From: Syntrophomonadaceae bacterium
GTDB taxonomy: Bacteria; Bacillota; Dethiobacteria; DTU022
Length of the DNA: 6,158 nt
Direction of reading: 5' to 3'
NCBI GenBank assembly: GCA_003553305.1
Contig: PWEB01000098.1
Location: forward strand, 1-6,158
Numbering within the stretch: the first letter of the stretch is position 1; the number at the start of each line of letters is the position of its first letter. The position numbers were made by a program, and so were the translations under genes. The notes under the pieces were generated by a model. The model was given only the letters and a program-made list of their open reading frames with translations. It was not told the DNA's origin and searched no databases. Positions 1 through 6,158 of the stretch are shown here, in pieces.

Positions 1-537
1 GGGCCTTTTGCCGGACCGCATACAAGGGCAGCTTTAAAGAGCCTGGACTTTAATTACGAGCCCCTGGATCAGGCTAAAGCAGTGCTTCAGGAGGAGTACG
101 AAGATATTGTCTTAATCGGGCGGGTAGGGGCGCCGATCATTGAACGTCTTAATGCTCAGCTCAAGCTGAGATTGCGTGTTTTTTCAGAAGAACGCGGCAT
201 GAAATCTTTGGGAAGGATAGAATCCGGCGCTGTCGTTTCCCTGCTTGGACTGCTGATCGATCATGCCGGACTGGAGGCTTTTTTCAATTACCTGCCCCGG
301 GTTGCTCGCTGTGCTTTTATTGACAGTAGGGTTTTAATGTATCATTATCACTATGATTTTAATGATCAGCAGAGATTCTTGTCAGATCTCGGCCTGTGGC
401 AGGAAATTGAACACCCCTGGCTTAAAGAATTTACCAGGTTAGCGGTGGAATGCCCGATCCCGGTTATTTTAGGAGGACACTCCCTGATCTCAGGAAGCTT
501 GTGGGCGCTTACTGATGAACTGGCCCCGGGAAATTGA
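1..537 (+). CDS. Unrecognised protein, C-terminal part (5' end outside window)
   Basis: The frame is open from the first base and ends at TGA (535-537), giving 178 residues of a longer protein. A GTG at 82 could be called as a start, but the frame continues upstream without a stop and no ribosome binding site precedes the GTG, so truncation by the window edge is the better reading. I do not recognise the family. The visible part looks soluble and alpha/beta: hydrophobic strand-like runs (DIVLIG, CAFID, PVILGG) alternate with amphipathic helices. There are glycine-rich turns (GRVGAP near residues 40-45, GGHSLISGS near 159-167) and a run YHYHYDF near 116-122. There is no signal peptide, transmembrane segment or metal-cysteine cluster in the visible part. 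It lies upstream of secA but is separated from it by a promoter, so it probably ends the preceding transcription unit. Coding status is well supported; function is not assigned. Confidence 0.75.
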   Translation, partial: GPFAGPHTRAALKSLDFNYEPLDQAKAVLQEEYEDIVLIGRVGAPIIERLNAQLKLRLRVFSEERGMKSLGRIESGAVVSLLGLLIDHAGLEAFFNYLPRVARCAFIDSRVLMYHYHYDFNDQQRFLSDLGLWQEIEHPWLKEFTRLAVECPIPVILGGHSLISGSLWALTDELAPGN

Positions 538-570
538 TTGCCCCGTTAAATCTTTACGACCTGCTTTTGC

Positions 571-600
571 TTGTTTGAAAGTCCTCAGCTGTGGTAAAAT
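571..600 (+). promoter_or_regulatory. Candidate sigma-A promoter for secA (extended -10)
   Basis: TAAAAT at 595-600 matches the -10 consensus at five of six positions and is preceded by TG at 592-593, giving the extended -10 form TGnTAAAAT. A weak -35 candidate, TTGTTT (571-576), lies 18 nt upstream. Transcription would start near 607 and leave a leader of about 30 nt that carries the ribosome binding site. It lies in the only sizeable gap before secA. The call rests on sequence match alone. Confidence 0.5.
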
Positions 601-620
601 TGGGGCGTCAGGAAGTATTC

Positions 621-631
621 AGGAGAAGGAG
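621..631 (+). promoter_or_regulatory. Ribosome binding site that fixes the secA start
   Basis: The purine run AGGAGAAGGAG ends 7 nt before ATG 639. It selects that ATG over an upstream in-frame GTG at 591, which has no such site and lies just before the promoter -10 element. Confidence 0.85.
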
Positions 632-638
632 TTTTGAT

Positions 639-3600
639 ATGACTGCATTATTTCAAAAGATATTCGGGGACCCCAATGAGAAAGAGGTTCGCCGTTTGCA
701 AAAGTATGTGGACCAGGTTAATGAACTTGAGCCCTGGGCTTCCTCCCTTCCCGATGAAGAATTTCCAAAGCAGACCGAGCTTTTTAGAGAACGTCTGCAG
801 AAGGGGGAAGTTGAAGATGATATTATGGCGGAAGCTTTTGCCCTGGTCCGGGAGGCTGCGCATCGAAAAACAGGGATGAGGCCTTTTGATGAGCAGGTCC
901 GCGGGGCAGTTGTCCTTCATCAGGGGCGCATTGCCGAAATGAAAACCGGGGAAGGTAAAACCCTGGTAGCTACACTACCGGCTTATTTGAATGCATTATC
1001 CGGTCAGGGAGTTCATATTGTTACCGTTAATGACTACCTGGCCTGGCGTGACCGGAATTGGATGGGGCCGGTTTATGAGATGCTGGGTCTTTCTGTCGGT
1101 CTGATCATCCAGGGCATTGAACAAGAGAAGCGTCGTAAGGAATATCAGGCAGATGTGGTTTATGCCACCAACAACGAACTTGGCTTTGATTTTCTGCGCG
1201 ATAATATGGTTCTCTATATAGATCAGATGGTGCAGCGTGGACATCACTATGCCATCGTCGACGAGGTGGACAGCATCCTGATCGACGAAGCGCGGACTCC
1301 TTTGATTATTAGTGGCCGGGTTGATTCACAGGAAGATTATGGGCGCTGGAAGAACGAAGTGGAACACCTGATTCGTAAACAGGGCCGGATGATTAATGAT
1401 CTTCTAAATGATGCCCGCAAAGACCTTGATGCAGGTGCACAGGATGAAGCGGCAGAAAAAATGCTCCTGGCCCGCCGCGGCTCTCCGAAAAATAAAAAAC
1501 TAATGAAAATGCTCAAGGAACAGGGCATGGAAAAACTGGTGGAACGGACCAAGCAGCGTTTGATGACTGAAAAAAGGCTCAACCATCTTGATGAAGAGCT
1601 TTATTATGTAATAGATGAAGCTTCCCGCATGGCTGATATCCAAAATAAAGGTTACCTGGAGCTCGAAAGGGTTAACCCGGAGCTGACCAAGATCCTGCGT
1701 CTTGGGAAGTCTCAGCCTGAAGTGGAAGATCAAGACATTCTTGATGAAGACGAGATGCCCGGGGAAGATGATCAGCCTGAGGAAGAAGAGTCCGGGGACT
1801 CAGAAGAAGCTGAGTCTGCCGGACAGCACCGTCATTATTTCGATCAACTCATCAAAGGATACTCTCTTTTTGAACGAGATGTTGACTACGTAGTCCAGGA
1901 CGGTAAGGTAACCATTGTGGATGAATTTACCGGACGCCTGATGCCCGGACGACGTTATTCCGATGGCCTGCACCAGGCTATTGAAGCCAAAGAGGGGGTT
2001 GAAGTGCAGGCTGCTTCACGCACCGTAGCCTCGGTTACCTTTCAGAATTACTTTCGTTTGTATGACAAAATTGCCGGTATGACCGGGACTGCTTTAACCG
2101 AGGAAGATGAATTTCGCAGCATTTACGGCATGGATGTGGTGGCAGTTCCGACTAACAAGCCATTAATCCGTGAGGAATGGCCCGATCTGATTTACAAGAC
2201 TGAAGAAGCCAAGTTCAATGCTGTCGTAGAAGCCATCAAAGATTGTCAGCAGCGGGACCAACCGGTTTTGGTGGGGACAATCTCGGTTGAAAAATCGGAG
2301 ATGCTCAGTAAAATGCTCAAAAGAGAGGGAGTGCCTCACGAGGTCCTCAATGCAGTCAACCACAACCGCGAAGCATATATTATTGCCCAGGCCGGACGCA
2401 AAGGAGCGGTGACTATCTCGACCAACATGGCTGGCCGGGGAACAGATATCATCCTTGGAGGAAACCCTGAGTACTTAGTTAAAGAACAGCTGCTAAATGA
2501 GTTTGGCGCTGATTATTCAGCGCTCGACGAAGAAACTAAAGATCGTTGGGAAAAACGGAAGAATGAACTGATGGAACAGGCCGTTGAAGAAACGGAAAAG
2601 CAAAGAGAAGAAGTTTTAGCTGCAGGCGGCCTGCACGTCCTGGGTACTGAGCGCCATGAAAGCCGCCGTATTGACAATCAATTGCGCGGCCGTTCCGGCC
2701 GCCAGGGCGATCCCGGTTCTTCCCAATTTTTTGTTTCCCTTGAAGATGACCTGATGCGCCTTTTTGGCGGTGAAAATATAGCTAATCTGATGGAACGGTT
2801 TGGAATTGAAGAGGATGTGCCCATTGATCATTCCCTGGTCAGCAGGGGGATAGAAAATGCACAAAGAAAAGTAGAAACCCGCAACTTTGAAATCAGGCGA
2901 AACCTGCTAGACTATGATGATGTGATGAATGAGCAACGTAAAGTTATTTATGGTCAGAGACGCCGGGTCCTGGAAGGCGAAAATATGAAGCAGCCGATCA
3001 TGGAAATGATCGAAGGGATCATCGAGCGTCTGGTCCAGGAGTATACTCTTGAAAAAGGATTTCTGGATGATGAAAATGCCCGATCGCTTCTTGAGCGAGC
3101 TGAAAACATCTTTGTCCGCAAAGGCAATATTTCGTTAAACGATCTGATCGATCAGGAAGCAAGTGATATTAAAAAATTGCTTCGCGACGAAGCTTACGAT
3201 TTTTATGAAACCCGTGAAGCGGCGTTGACCCCTGAAGTGATGCGTGAAGTCGAACGAGTAGTTCTTTTGCGGACTGTAGACCGGCATTGGACGACCTTCT
3301 TGAACGAGATGCAGGAGTTGCGCCGGGATATCCACACCCAGGCTTACGGACAAAGAAATCCCCTTGTCGAATACAGGCGGCAAAGCGCCGGGATGTTTGA
3401 GGATATGATCCAGCAGGTCGAAAATGATGTGGTGCGGAGTGTATACCATGTGCAGGTATCTGCGGCCCCGCAAAGGGAAGCAGTAGCCAGTGATGTGAGA
3501 GGTCAGAGGCAGCGGATGGCTGCTGTCGGTGGTGGCACCGCTTCTTCAGGACATGCCCAGGGCAAAGCTGTTTCGGGCCAGAAGAGCAAGCCCGAACCGG

Positions 3601-3686
3601 TTTCCGTTGATGAAAAACCAGGCCGTAACGAACCCTGTTCCTGTGGCAGTGGGAAGAAATACAAGAAATGCTGTGGAGCGAATTAG
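639..3686 (+). CDS. secA: Protein translocase subunit SecA (long form, 1015 aa)
   Basis: SecA is the ATPase that pushes unfolded preproteins through the SecYEG channel at the cytoplasmic membrane. Motifs appear in family order: Walker A GEGKT (residues 104-108), the DEVD box (208-211), TGRLMPGRR at the end of the preprotein cross-linking region (431-439), GMTGTA (480-485), TNMAGRGTD (595-603), QLRGRSGRQGD (681-691), LLDYDDVMNEQR in the helical scaffold, and HW (W884) with YGQRNPLVEY before the two-helix finger. The C-terminus has the SEC-C zinc motif C1000-x-C1002-x8-C1011-C1012 after a low-complexity linker, so the protein is complete. At 1015 residues it is much longer than Bacillus subtilis SecA (841) or E. 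coli SecA (901). The extra length is mainly in the cross-linking region (about residues 235-396, with an acidic stretch at 361-392) and in motor domain 2 (about 609-660). ATG 639 is chosen because of the ribosome binding site at 621-631. It ends in TAG, 20 nt before prfB. Confidence 0.98.
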   Translation: MTALFQKIFGDPNEKEVRRLQKYVDQVNELEPWASSLPDEEFPKQTELFRERLQKGEVEDDIMAEAFALVREAAHRKTGMRPFDEQVRGAVVLHQGRIAEMKTGEGKTLVATLPAYLNALSGQGVHIVTVNDYLAWRDRNWMGPVYEMLGLSVGLIIQGIEQEKRRKEYQADVVYATNNELGFDFLRDNMVLYIDQMVQRGHHYAIVDEVDSILIDEARTPLIISGRVDSQEDYGRWKNEVEHLIRKQGRMINDLLNDARKDLDAGAQDEAAEKMLLARRGSPKNKKLMKMLKEQGMEKLVERTKQRLMTEKRLNHLDEELYYVIDEASRMADIQNKGYLELERVNPELTKILRLGKSQPEVEDQDILDEDEMPGEDDQPEEEESGDSEEAESAGQHRHYFDQLIKGYSLFERDVDYVVQDGKVTIVDEFTGRLMPGRRYSDGLHQAIEAKEGVEVQAASRTVASVTFQNYFRLYDKIAGMTGTALTEEDEFRSIYGMDVVAVPTNKPLIREEWPDLIYKTEEAKFNAVVEAIKDCQQRDQPVLVGTISVEKSEMLSKMLKREGVPHEVLNAVNHNREAYIIAQAGRKGAVTISTNMAGRGTDIILGGNPEYLVKEQLLNEFGADYSALDEETKDRWEKRKNELMEQAVEETEKQREEVLAAGGLHVLGTERHESRRIDNQLRGRSGRQGDPGSSQFFVSLEDDLMRLFGGENIANLMERFGIEEDVPIDHSLVSRGIENAQRKVETRNFEIRRNLLDYDDVMNEQRKVIYGQRRRVLEGENMKQPIMEMIEGIIERLVQEYTLEKGFLDDENARSLLERAENIFVRKGNISLNDLIDQEASDIKKLLRDEAYDFYETREAALTPEVMREVERVVLLRTVDRHWTTFLNEMQELRRDIHTQAYGQRNPLVEYRRQSAGMFEDMIQQVENDVVRSVYHVQVSAAPQREAVASDVRGQRQRMAAVGGGTASSGHAQGKAVSGQKSKPEPVSVDEKPGRNEPCSCGSGKKYKKCCGAN

Positions 3687-3697
3687 TGATGGAAGCT

Positions 3698-3703
3698 GGT
3701 GAT
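3698..3703 (+). promoter_or_regulatory. Ribosome binding site for the prfB zero-frame start
   Basis: GGTGAT can pair with the AUCACC end of 16S rRNA and lies 3 nt before ATG 3707. It is short and close to the start, but it supports ATG 3707 as the start. The upstream ATG 3689 is in the same frame but meets TAA (3704-3706) after five codons, so it cannot begin prfB. Confidence 0.5.
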
Positions 3704-3706
3704 TAA

Positions 3707-4829
3707 ATGTTGAAAGAGTGTCAGGCAGAACTGAGCCTCCAAAAGAAAAGGTTTGATGAAATGAGGGGTTCACTTTGAATATGGTAAGAAACTGAAAGAA
3801 CTGCAGGAGACAGAAGCTAAGGCAAATGAACCGGGGTTGTGGGAAGACAAGAACCGGGCTCAGGAATATTTGAAAAAACAAGGTAAGTTACGAGAACAAC
3901 TTCGTCCTCTGCAGGAACTGGAAAAAATGATCGAAGAAACCGAAGTTTACCTGGAGTTGGCCGTTGAAGATGAGCTTGATGAACAGGAAGCAGTTCGTGA
4001 AGCTGGCCCAATTTTGGAAAGTATAAAGAAGCGTCTTGATAAGATGGAACTGGAAACTTTATTGAGCGGCAGCTATGATTTTAACGATGCAATATTAGCT
4101 ATACATCCCGGAGCCGGTGGATTAGAATCCCAGGACTGGGCTGAAATGTTGTTACGAATGTACAACCGCTGGTGTGAGCAAAATGATTACCAGGTCGAAC
4201 TTGTTGATTTGCTGAGTGATGATGAAGCCGGCATAAAAAGTGCGACTTTTATTGTCCGCGGGCATGCCGCTTATGGATATTTACAGGCAGAAAAAGGGGT
4301 GCACCGCTTAATTCGAATATCTCCTTATGATACTGCAAAACGCCGGCACACCTCATTTGCTTCTGTAGATGTGATCCCTGAGGTTGTAGAGGAAGATTAC
4401 GAGATTAATACAGATGATCTAAAGATTGATACATTTCGGGCCAGTGGAGCAGGGGGTCAGCACGTCAATAAAACTGATTCCGCAGTGCGCATAACCCACC
4501 TTCCCAGCAATACGGTGGTTACCTGTCAGAATGACCGTTCACAGCACAGTAACCGCCAGCAGGCCATGCATGTATTAAAGGCAAAGCTTGCTGAAATAAC
4601 CCGCCAGGAACAGGCAGAAGAGATAGATGCTGAAAGAGGCCAGCAAAGAGAAATTGCCTGGGGAAGCCAGATTCGCACCTATACTTTTCATCCTTTTACC
4701 CTGGTTAAGGATCATCGGACCGGAATAGAAGTTGGGCAGGTGGAAGCTGTGATGGACGGGATGCTCGATCCCTTTATGGACGCCTACTTGCACTGGAAGG
4801 CATGTGGTAAGATCCCGCTTAAGAAATAG
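3707..4829 (+). CDS. prfB: Peptide chain release factor 2 (RF2), made by programmed +1 frameshift
   Basis: RF2 recognises UGA and UAA in the ribosomal A site and triggers peptide release. Translation starts at ATG 3707 and reads 23 codons to CTT (3773-3775). It then meets an in-frame TGA (3776-3778) and continues in the +1 frame from GAA 3777 to TAG 4827-4829. The joined product is 373 residues, close to the E. coli and Bacillus proteins (about 365). Domains run as follows: an N-terminal helical domain (about 1-110); the decoding domain with the tripeptide anticodon, here S205-P206-Y207 instead of SPF, followed by RRHTSF; and the catalytic loop SGAGGQHVNKT with GGQ at 249-251. QNDRSQHSNRQQAM follows as in the family. 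The +1-frame region alone is open from a TTG at 3837, but starting there would remove part of domain 1 and has no ribosome binding site. It lies 20 nt after secA and 8 nt before the YitT gene, probably on one transcript. RF2 shortage should favour the frameshift, giving autoregulation. Confidence 0.95.
3764..3779 (+). promoter_or_regulatory. prfB programmed +1 frameshift site
   Basis: The sequence AGGGGTTCACTTTGAA matches the layout of the E. coli site AGGGGGTATCTTTGAC base for base in spacing: an internal Shine-Dalgarno-like AGGGG, three bases of spacer codon, the CTT slip codon and TGA. The tRNA on CTT slips to TTT, skipping one base, and decoding resumes at GAA (3777). Two positions differ from the E. 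coli arrangement: the sixth base of the Shine-Dalgarno-like element (T, not G) and the base after TGA (A, not C). The mechanism is established for prfB in general; its use here is inferred from sequence and from the restored RF2 reading frame. Confidence 0.93.
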
Positions 4830-4837
4830 GAGATTGC

Positions 4838-5773
4838 ATGAAAATAAGGAAGCCGCAGATTAACATAAGCGATGTAAAATTTTATGTAGTTGATTTGTTG
4901 GGAATCATAGTGGGGGTTATAGTTTTAGCGGCAGGCATGAACATGTTTATGGTTCCGAACATGCTCGTTCCCGGCGGAATAAGCGGGCTCAGTGTTTTTT
5001 TATTTCATTTAATCGGTGCCCCGGTTGGGATAACCATTATACTTCTTAATATCCCACTCTTTGTGGCCGGCTACTTAATTTTAGGGTCTCGTATAGTGGT
5101 TCAAAGTTTGGTGGGGACTTTTCTTTTTTCACTTGCGGTTGATATCAGTGCACCTTTATTGCCGCAGGCCACTGATGATTTGCTGCTGGCTGCTGTTTAT
5201 GGCGGGGTTGTCATGGGTATCGGCATCGGTCTGGTTTTTCGGTTTCGCAGTTCAACCGGCGGAACCTCCCTGCTTTCTTTAATTTTGGCCAAGACTTCCG
5301 GAATCAGTCCCGGGCAGGCCTTGTTTTTTGGCGATCTCACTGTTTTAGCCCTGGCTGTCTTTATTTTCAGCAGTGAAGCGGCCATGTATTCCGCCCTTGC
5401 CCTTTTTGTCAGCATTAAGGTGGTCGATGCGATCCTGGAAGGGATCGGACTGGCCAAGCAAGCTATTATTGTTACCTGCTGCGGAGCAGCGATCAATGAC
5501 AGGCTGATTAGCGAACTCGGACGGGGAGTAACCCGGATTGAAGGCCATGGTGGATACACCGGTGAGGGGCGCGAAGTTTTACTTTGCGTGGTAACCCGCC
5601 AGCAAACTGCTACCCTGAAAAATATTATCTATGAGGTGGATCCTTCTGCATTTGTGATTATCGGCAATGCAACAGAAGTTCACGGAGGAGGGTTTAAAAA
5701 AATGCAACAAAATTACCCGGTTTTAATATTTTTACAAATAAAGCAAGCAAAATTTAATAATAGTGCAGGATAA
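4838..5773 (+). CDS. YitT-family membrane protein (DUF161 plus C-terminal DUF2179)
   Basis: This is a 311-residue protein of the YitT family, whose biochemical role is not established. The N-terminal two thirds hold about five hydrophobic segments (roughly 17-39, 46-60, 63-82, 86-108 and 115-134) and a further one or two at 160-200. Family-typical motifs are MFMVPNMLVPGGISG (36-50) and FRSSTGGTS (136-144). From about residue 210 a soluble cytosolic DUF2179 domain follows, with GRGVT (228-232), GHGGYTG (236-242), REVLLCVVTRQQ (245-256), DPSAFV (268-273) and EVHGGGF (280-286). Most relatives end soon after that last motif; here about 22 further residues follow, encoded by very AT-rich DNA. ATG 4838 is preceded by AGGAGA (4828-4833), which overlaps the prfB stop codon, so the gene is probably co-transcribed and perhaps translationally coupled with prfB. 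It sits between prfB and ftsE, which are neighbours or near-neighbours in other Firmicutes. Confidence 0.92.
   Translation: MKIRKPQINISDVKFYVVDLLGIIVGVIVLAAGMNMFMVPNMLVPGGISGLSVFLFHLIGAPVGITIILLNIPLFVAGYLILGSRIVVQSLVGTFLFSLAVDISAPLLPQATDDLLLAAVYGGVVMGIGIGLVFRFRSSTGGTSLLSLILAKTSGISPGQALFFGDLTVLALAVFIFSSEAAMYSALALFVSIKVVDAILEGIGLAKQAIIVTCCGAAINDRLISELGRGVTRIEGHGGYTGEGREVLLCVVTRQQTATLKNIIYEVDPSAFVIIGNATEVHGGGFKKMQQNYPVLIFLQIKQAKFNNSAG
5731..5758 (+). promoter_or_regulatory. Candidate sigma-A promoter P1 for ftsE, inside the 3' end of the YitT gene
   Basis: TTTACA (5731-5736) and TTTAAT (5753-5758) each match the sigma-A consensus hexamers at five of six positions and are 16 nt apart. Transcription would start near 5765, leaving a leader of about 80 nt before ftsE. 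The hexamers lie in AT-rich DNA, where chance matches are common. Confidence 0.4.
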
Positions 5774-5782
5774 ATTGAAAAA

Positions 5783-5810
5783 TTGTCGAATTCATAAACT
5801 GTTGCATAAT
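5783..5810 (+). promoter_or_regulatory. Candidate sigma-A promoter P2 for ftsE, in the intergenic gap
   Basis: TTGTCG (5783-5788, four of six) and CATAAT (5805-5810, five of six) are 16 nt apart. Transcription would start near 5817, about 30 nt before ATG 5846 and upstream of the ribosome binding site. P1 and P2 are alternatives or a tandem pair; sequence alone does not decide. Confidence 0.35.
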
Positions 5811-5819
5811 GATATTATG
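5805..5819 (+). repeat. Small inverted repeat over the P2 -10 region
   Basis: CATAAT (5805-5810) and ATTATG (5814-5819) are perfect complementary 6-bp arms around a 3-nt centre. The element overlaps the P2 -10 hexamer and its likely start point, where an operator could act. It is too AT-rich to make a stable RNA hairpin and has no following T-run, so it is not a terminator. Chance occurrence is quite possible. Confidence 0.3.
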
Positions 5820-5845
5820 TTAAGTGTTCAGAGGAAGGTTAGCCA

Positions 5846-6158
5846 ATGGTTGAAGCAAAAAATATGTGTATGAAATATGAAAAAGGTAAACATAATGCCC
5901 TTGAAAACATATCGTTTTCTATAGGGCGCGCAGAGTTTGTTTTTTTTGTCGGATCCAGTGGAGCGGGTAAATCTACATTACTTCGGTTAATCATACGTGA
6001 AGTAAAACCGAACGAAGGGACCCTGAAAGTATTTGGCCGTGATGTAGCCCGCCTGCCCCGGCACCGCTTGCCTTACCTGCGGCGGAATATAGGGATGGTC
6101 TTCCAGGATTTTAGGCTAATGGAGGAGCGATCGGTATACGATAATGTCGCTTTCGCGA
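5846..6158 (+). CDS. ftsE: Cell division ATP-binding protein FtsE, N-terminal part (3' end outside window)
   Basis: The first 104 codons are visible and the frame is still open at the window end. FtsE is the ABC-type ATPase that pairs with the membrane protein FtsX; the complex regulates peptidoglycan hydrolases at the septum or along the cell wall. The visible part shows Walker A GSSGAGKST (36-44), KPNEGTLKVFG (54-64), LPYLRRNIG (75-83) and a Q-loop VFQDFRLM (85-92) followed by VYDNVAFA. The FQDFRL sequence and the LRR-IG run before it are characteristic of FtsE rather than other ABC ATPases. The signature motif, Walker B and H-loop lie beyond the window. A typical FtsE has GEF before the P-loop strand; here it is RAEF (28-31). 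ATG 5846 is preceded by GAGGAAGG (5831-5838) at 7 nt. The gene starts 72 nt after the YitT gene, and ftsX would be expected next. Confidence 0.95.
   Translation, partial: MVEAKNMCMKYEKGKHNALENISFSIGRAEFVFFVGSSGAGKSTLLRLIIREVKPNEGTLKVFGRDVARLPRHRLPYLRRNIGMVFQDFRLMEERSVYDNVAFA

Noticed and set aside
591..638. Upstream GTG start that would lengthen SecA by 16 residues
   Set aside because: The GTG lies just before the promoter -10 element, has no ribosome binding site, and the added residues do not resemble a SecA N-terminus. ATG 639 has a strong site at 7 nt.
2686..2702. GC-rich inverted repeat GCGGCC-GTTCC-GGCCGC inside secA
   Set aside because: It encodes the invariant RGRSGR part of the motor domain 2 motif; the symmetry follows from repeated Arg and Gly codons, and no T-run follows.
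3144..3155. Perfect 12-bp palindrome CTGATCGATCAG in secA
   Set aside because: It lies in ordinary coding sequence (DLIDQ) with no regulatory context; chance is a sufficient explanation.
3689..3706. Five-codon mini-ORF (ATG to TAA) directly before prfB
   Set aside because: The codon series ends immediately before ATG 3707, but there is no clear ribosome binding site and the length is trivial. It is probably chance.
3764..3779. Sequencing error or pseudogene as the cause of the prfB frame change
   Set aside because: The change falls exactly at the conserved AGGGG-spacer-CTT-TGA element, and the rest of the gene is intact.
3135..3881. Open frames on the minus strand opposite secA and prfB (for example 3135-3473 and 3546-3881)
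   Set aside because: They lie antisense to well-identified genes, and their translations show no family motif. The same holds for 5197-5559 opposite the YitT gene.
3837..4829. Single-frame RF2 starting at TTG 3837
   Set aside because: No ribosome binding site precedes the TTG, and upstream codons in the same frame (EYGKKLKELQ, NEPGLW) are plainly RF2. They join the zero frame at a recognised frameshift site.
1..6158. CRISPR arrays, tRNA or rRNA genes, insertion sequences, attachment sites, defence genes
   Set aside because: No spaced direct repeats, tRNA-like cloverleaf, transposase motifs or terminal inverted repeats were seen; almost all sequence is taken up by housekeeping genes.

Overview
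The window looks like a core housekeeping stretch of a Bacillota (Firmicutes) chromosome, probably from a clostridial or Peptococcaceae-like anaerobe. The evidence is the gene order secA - prfB - (yitT) - ftsE, which resembles the secA-prfB-ftsEX neighbourhood known in Bacillus and relatives. Strong purine-rich Shine-Dalgarno sites, sigma-A-like promoters and moderate GC also fit. The lineage call is an inference from synteny and motifs, not a database match.

Layout, all on the + strand: (1) the 3' end of an unrecognised gene (1-537); (2) a 101-nt gap with an extended -10 promoter and a strong ribosome binding site; (3) secA (639-3686), the preprotein translocase ATPase, unusually long at 1015 residues because of insertions in its preprotein-binding region and second motor domain; (4) prfB (3707-4829), peptide chain release factor 2, split by an in-frame TGA inside a recognisable programmed +1 frameshift site, so a plain ORF search would miss its first 43 codons; (5) a YitT-family membrane protein gene (4838-5773), 8 nt behind prfB; (6) an AT-rich junction with two candidate promoters and a small palindrome; (7) the first 104 codons of ftsE (from 5846), cut by the window end.

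secA, prfB and yitT are closely packed (20-nt and 8-nt gaps) and probably share a transcript from the promoter before secA. ftsE follows a 72-nt AT-rich gap and probably has its own promoter, with possible readthrough. SecA drives secretion, RF2 terminates translation at UGA and UAA, and FtsE is the ATPase of the FtsEX complex that controls cell-wall hydrolases. The role of the YitT protein is unknown.

I found no mobile element, CRISPR array, tRNA, rRNA, clear intrinsic terminator or undescribed multi-gene system. The points most worth a second look are the prfB recoding site with its SPF-to-SPY change, and the long acidic insertion in SecA.
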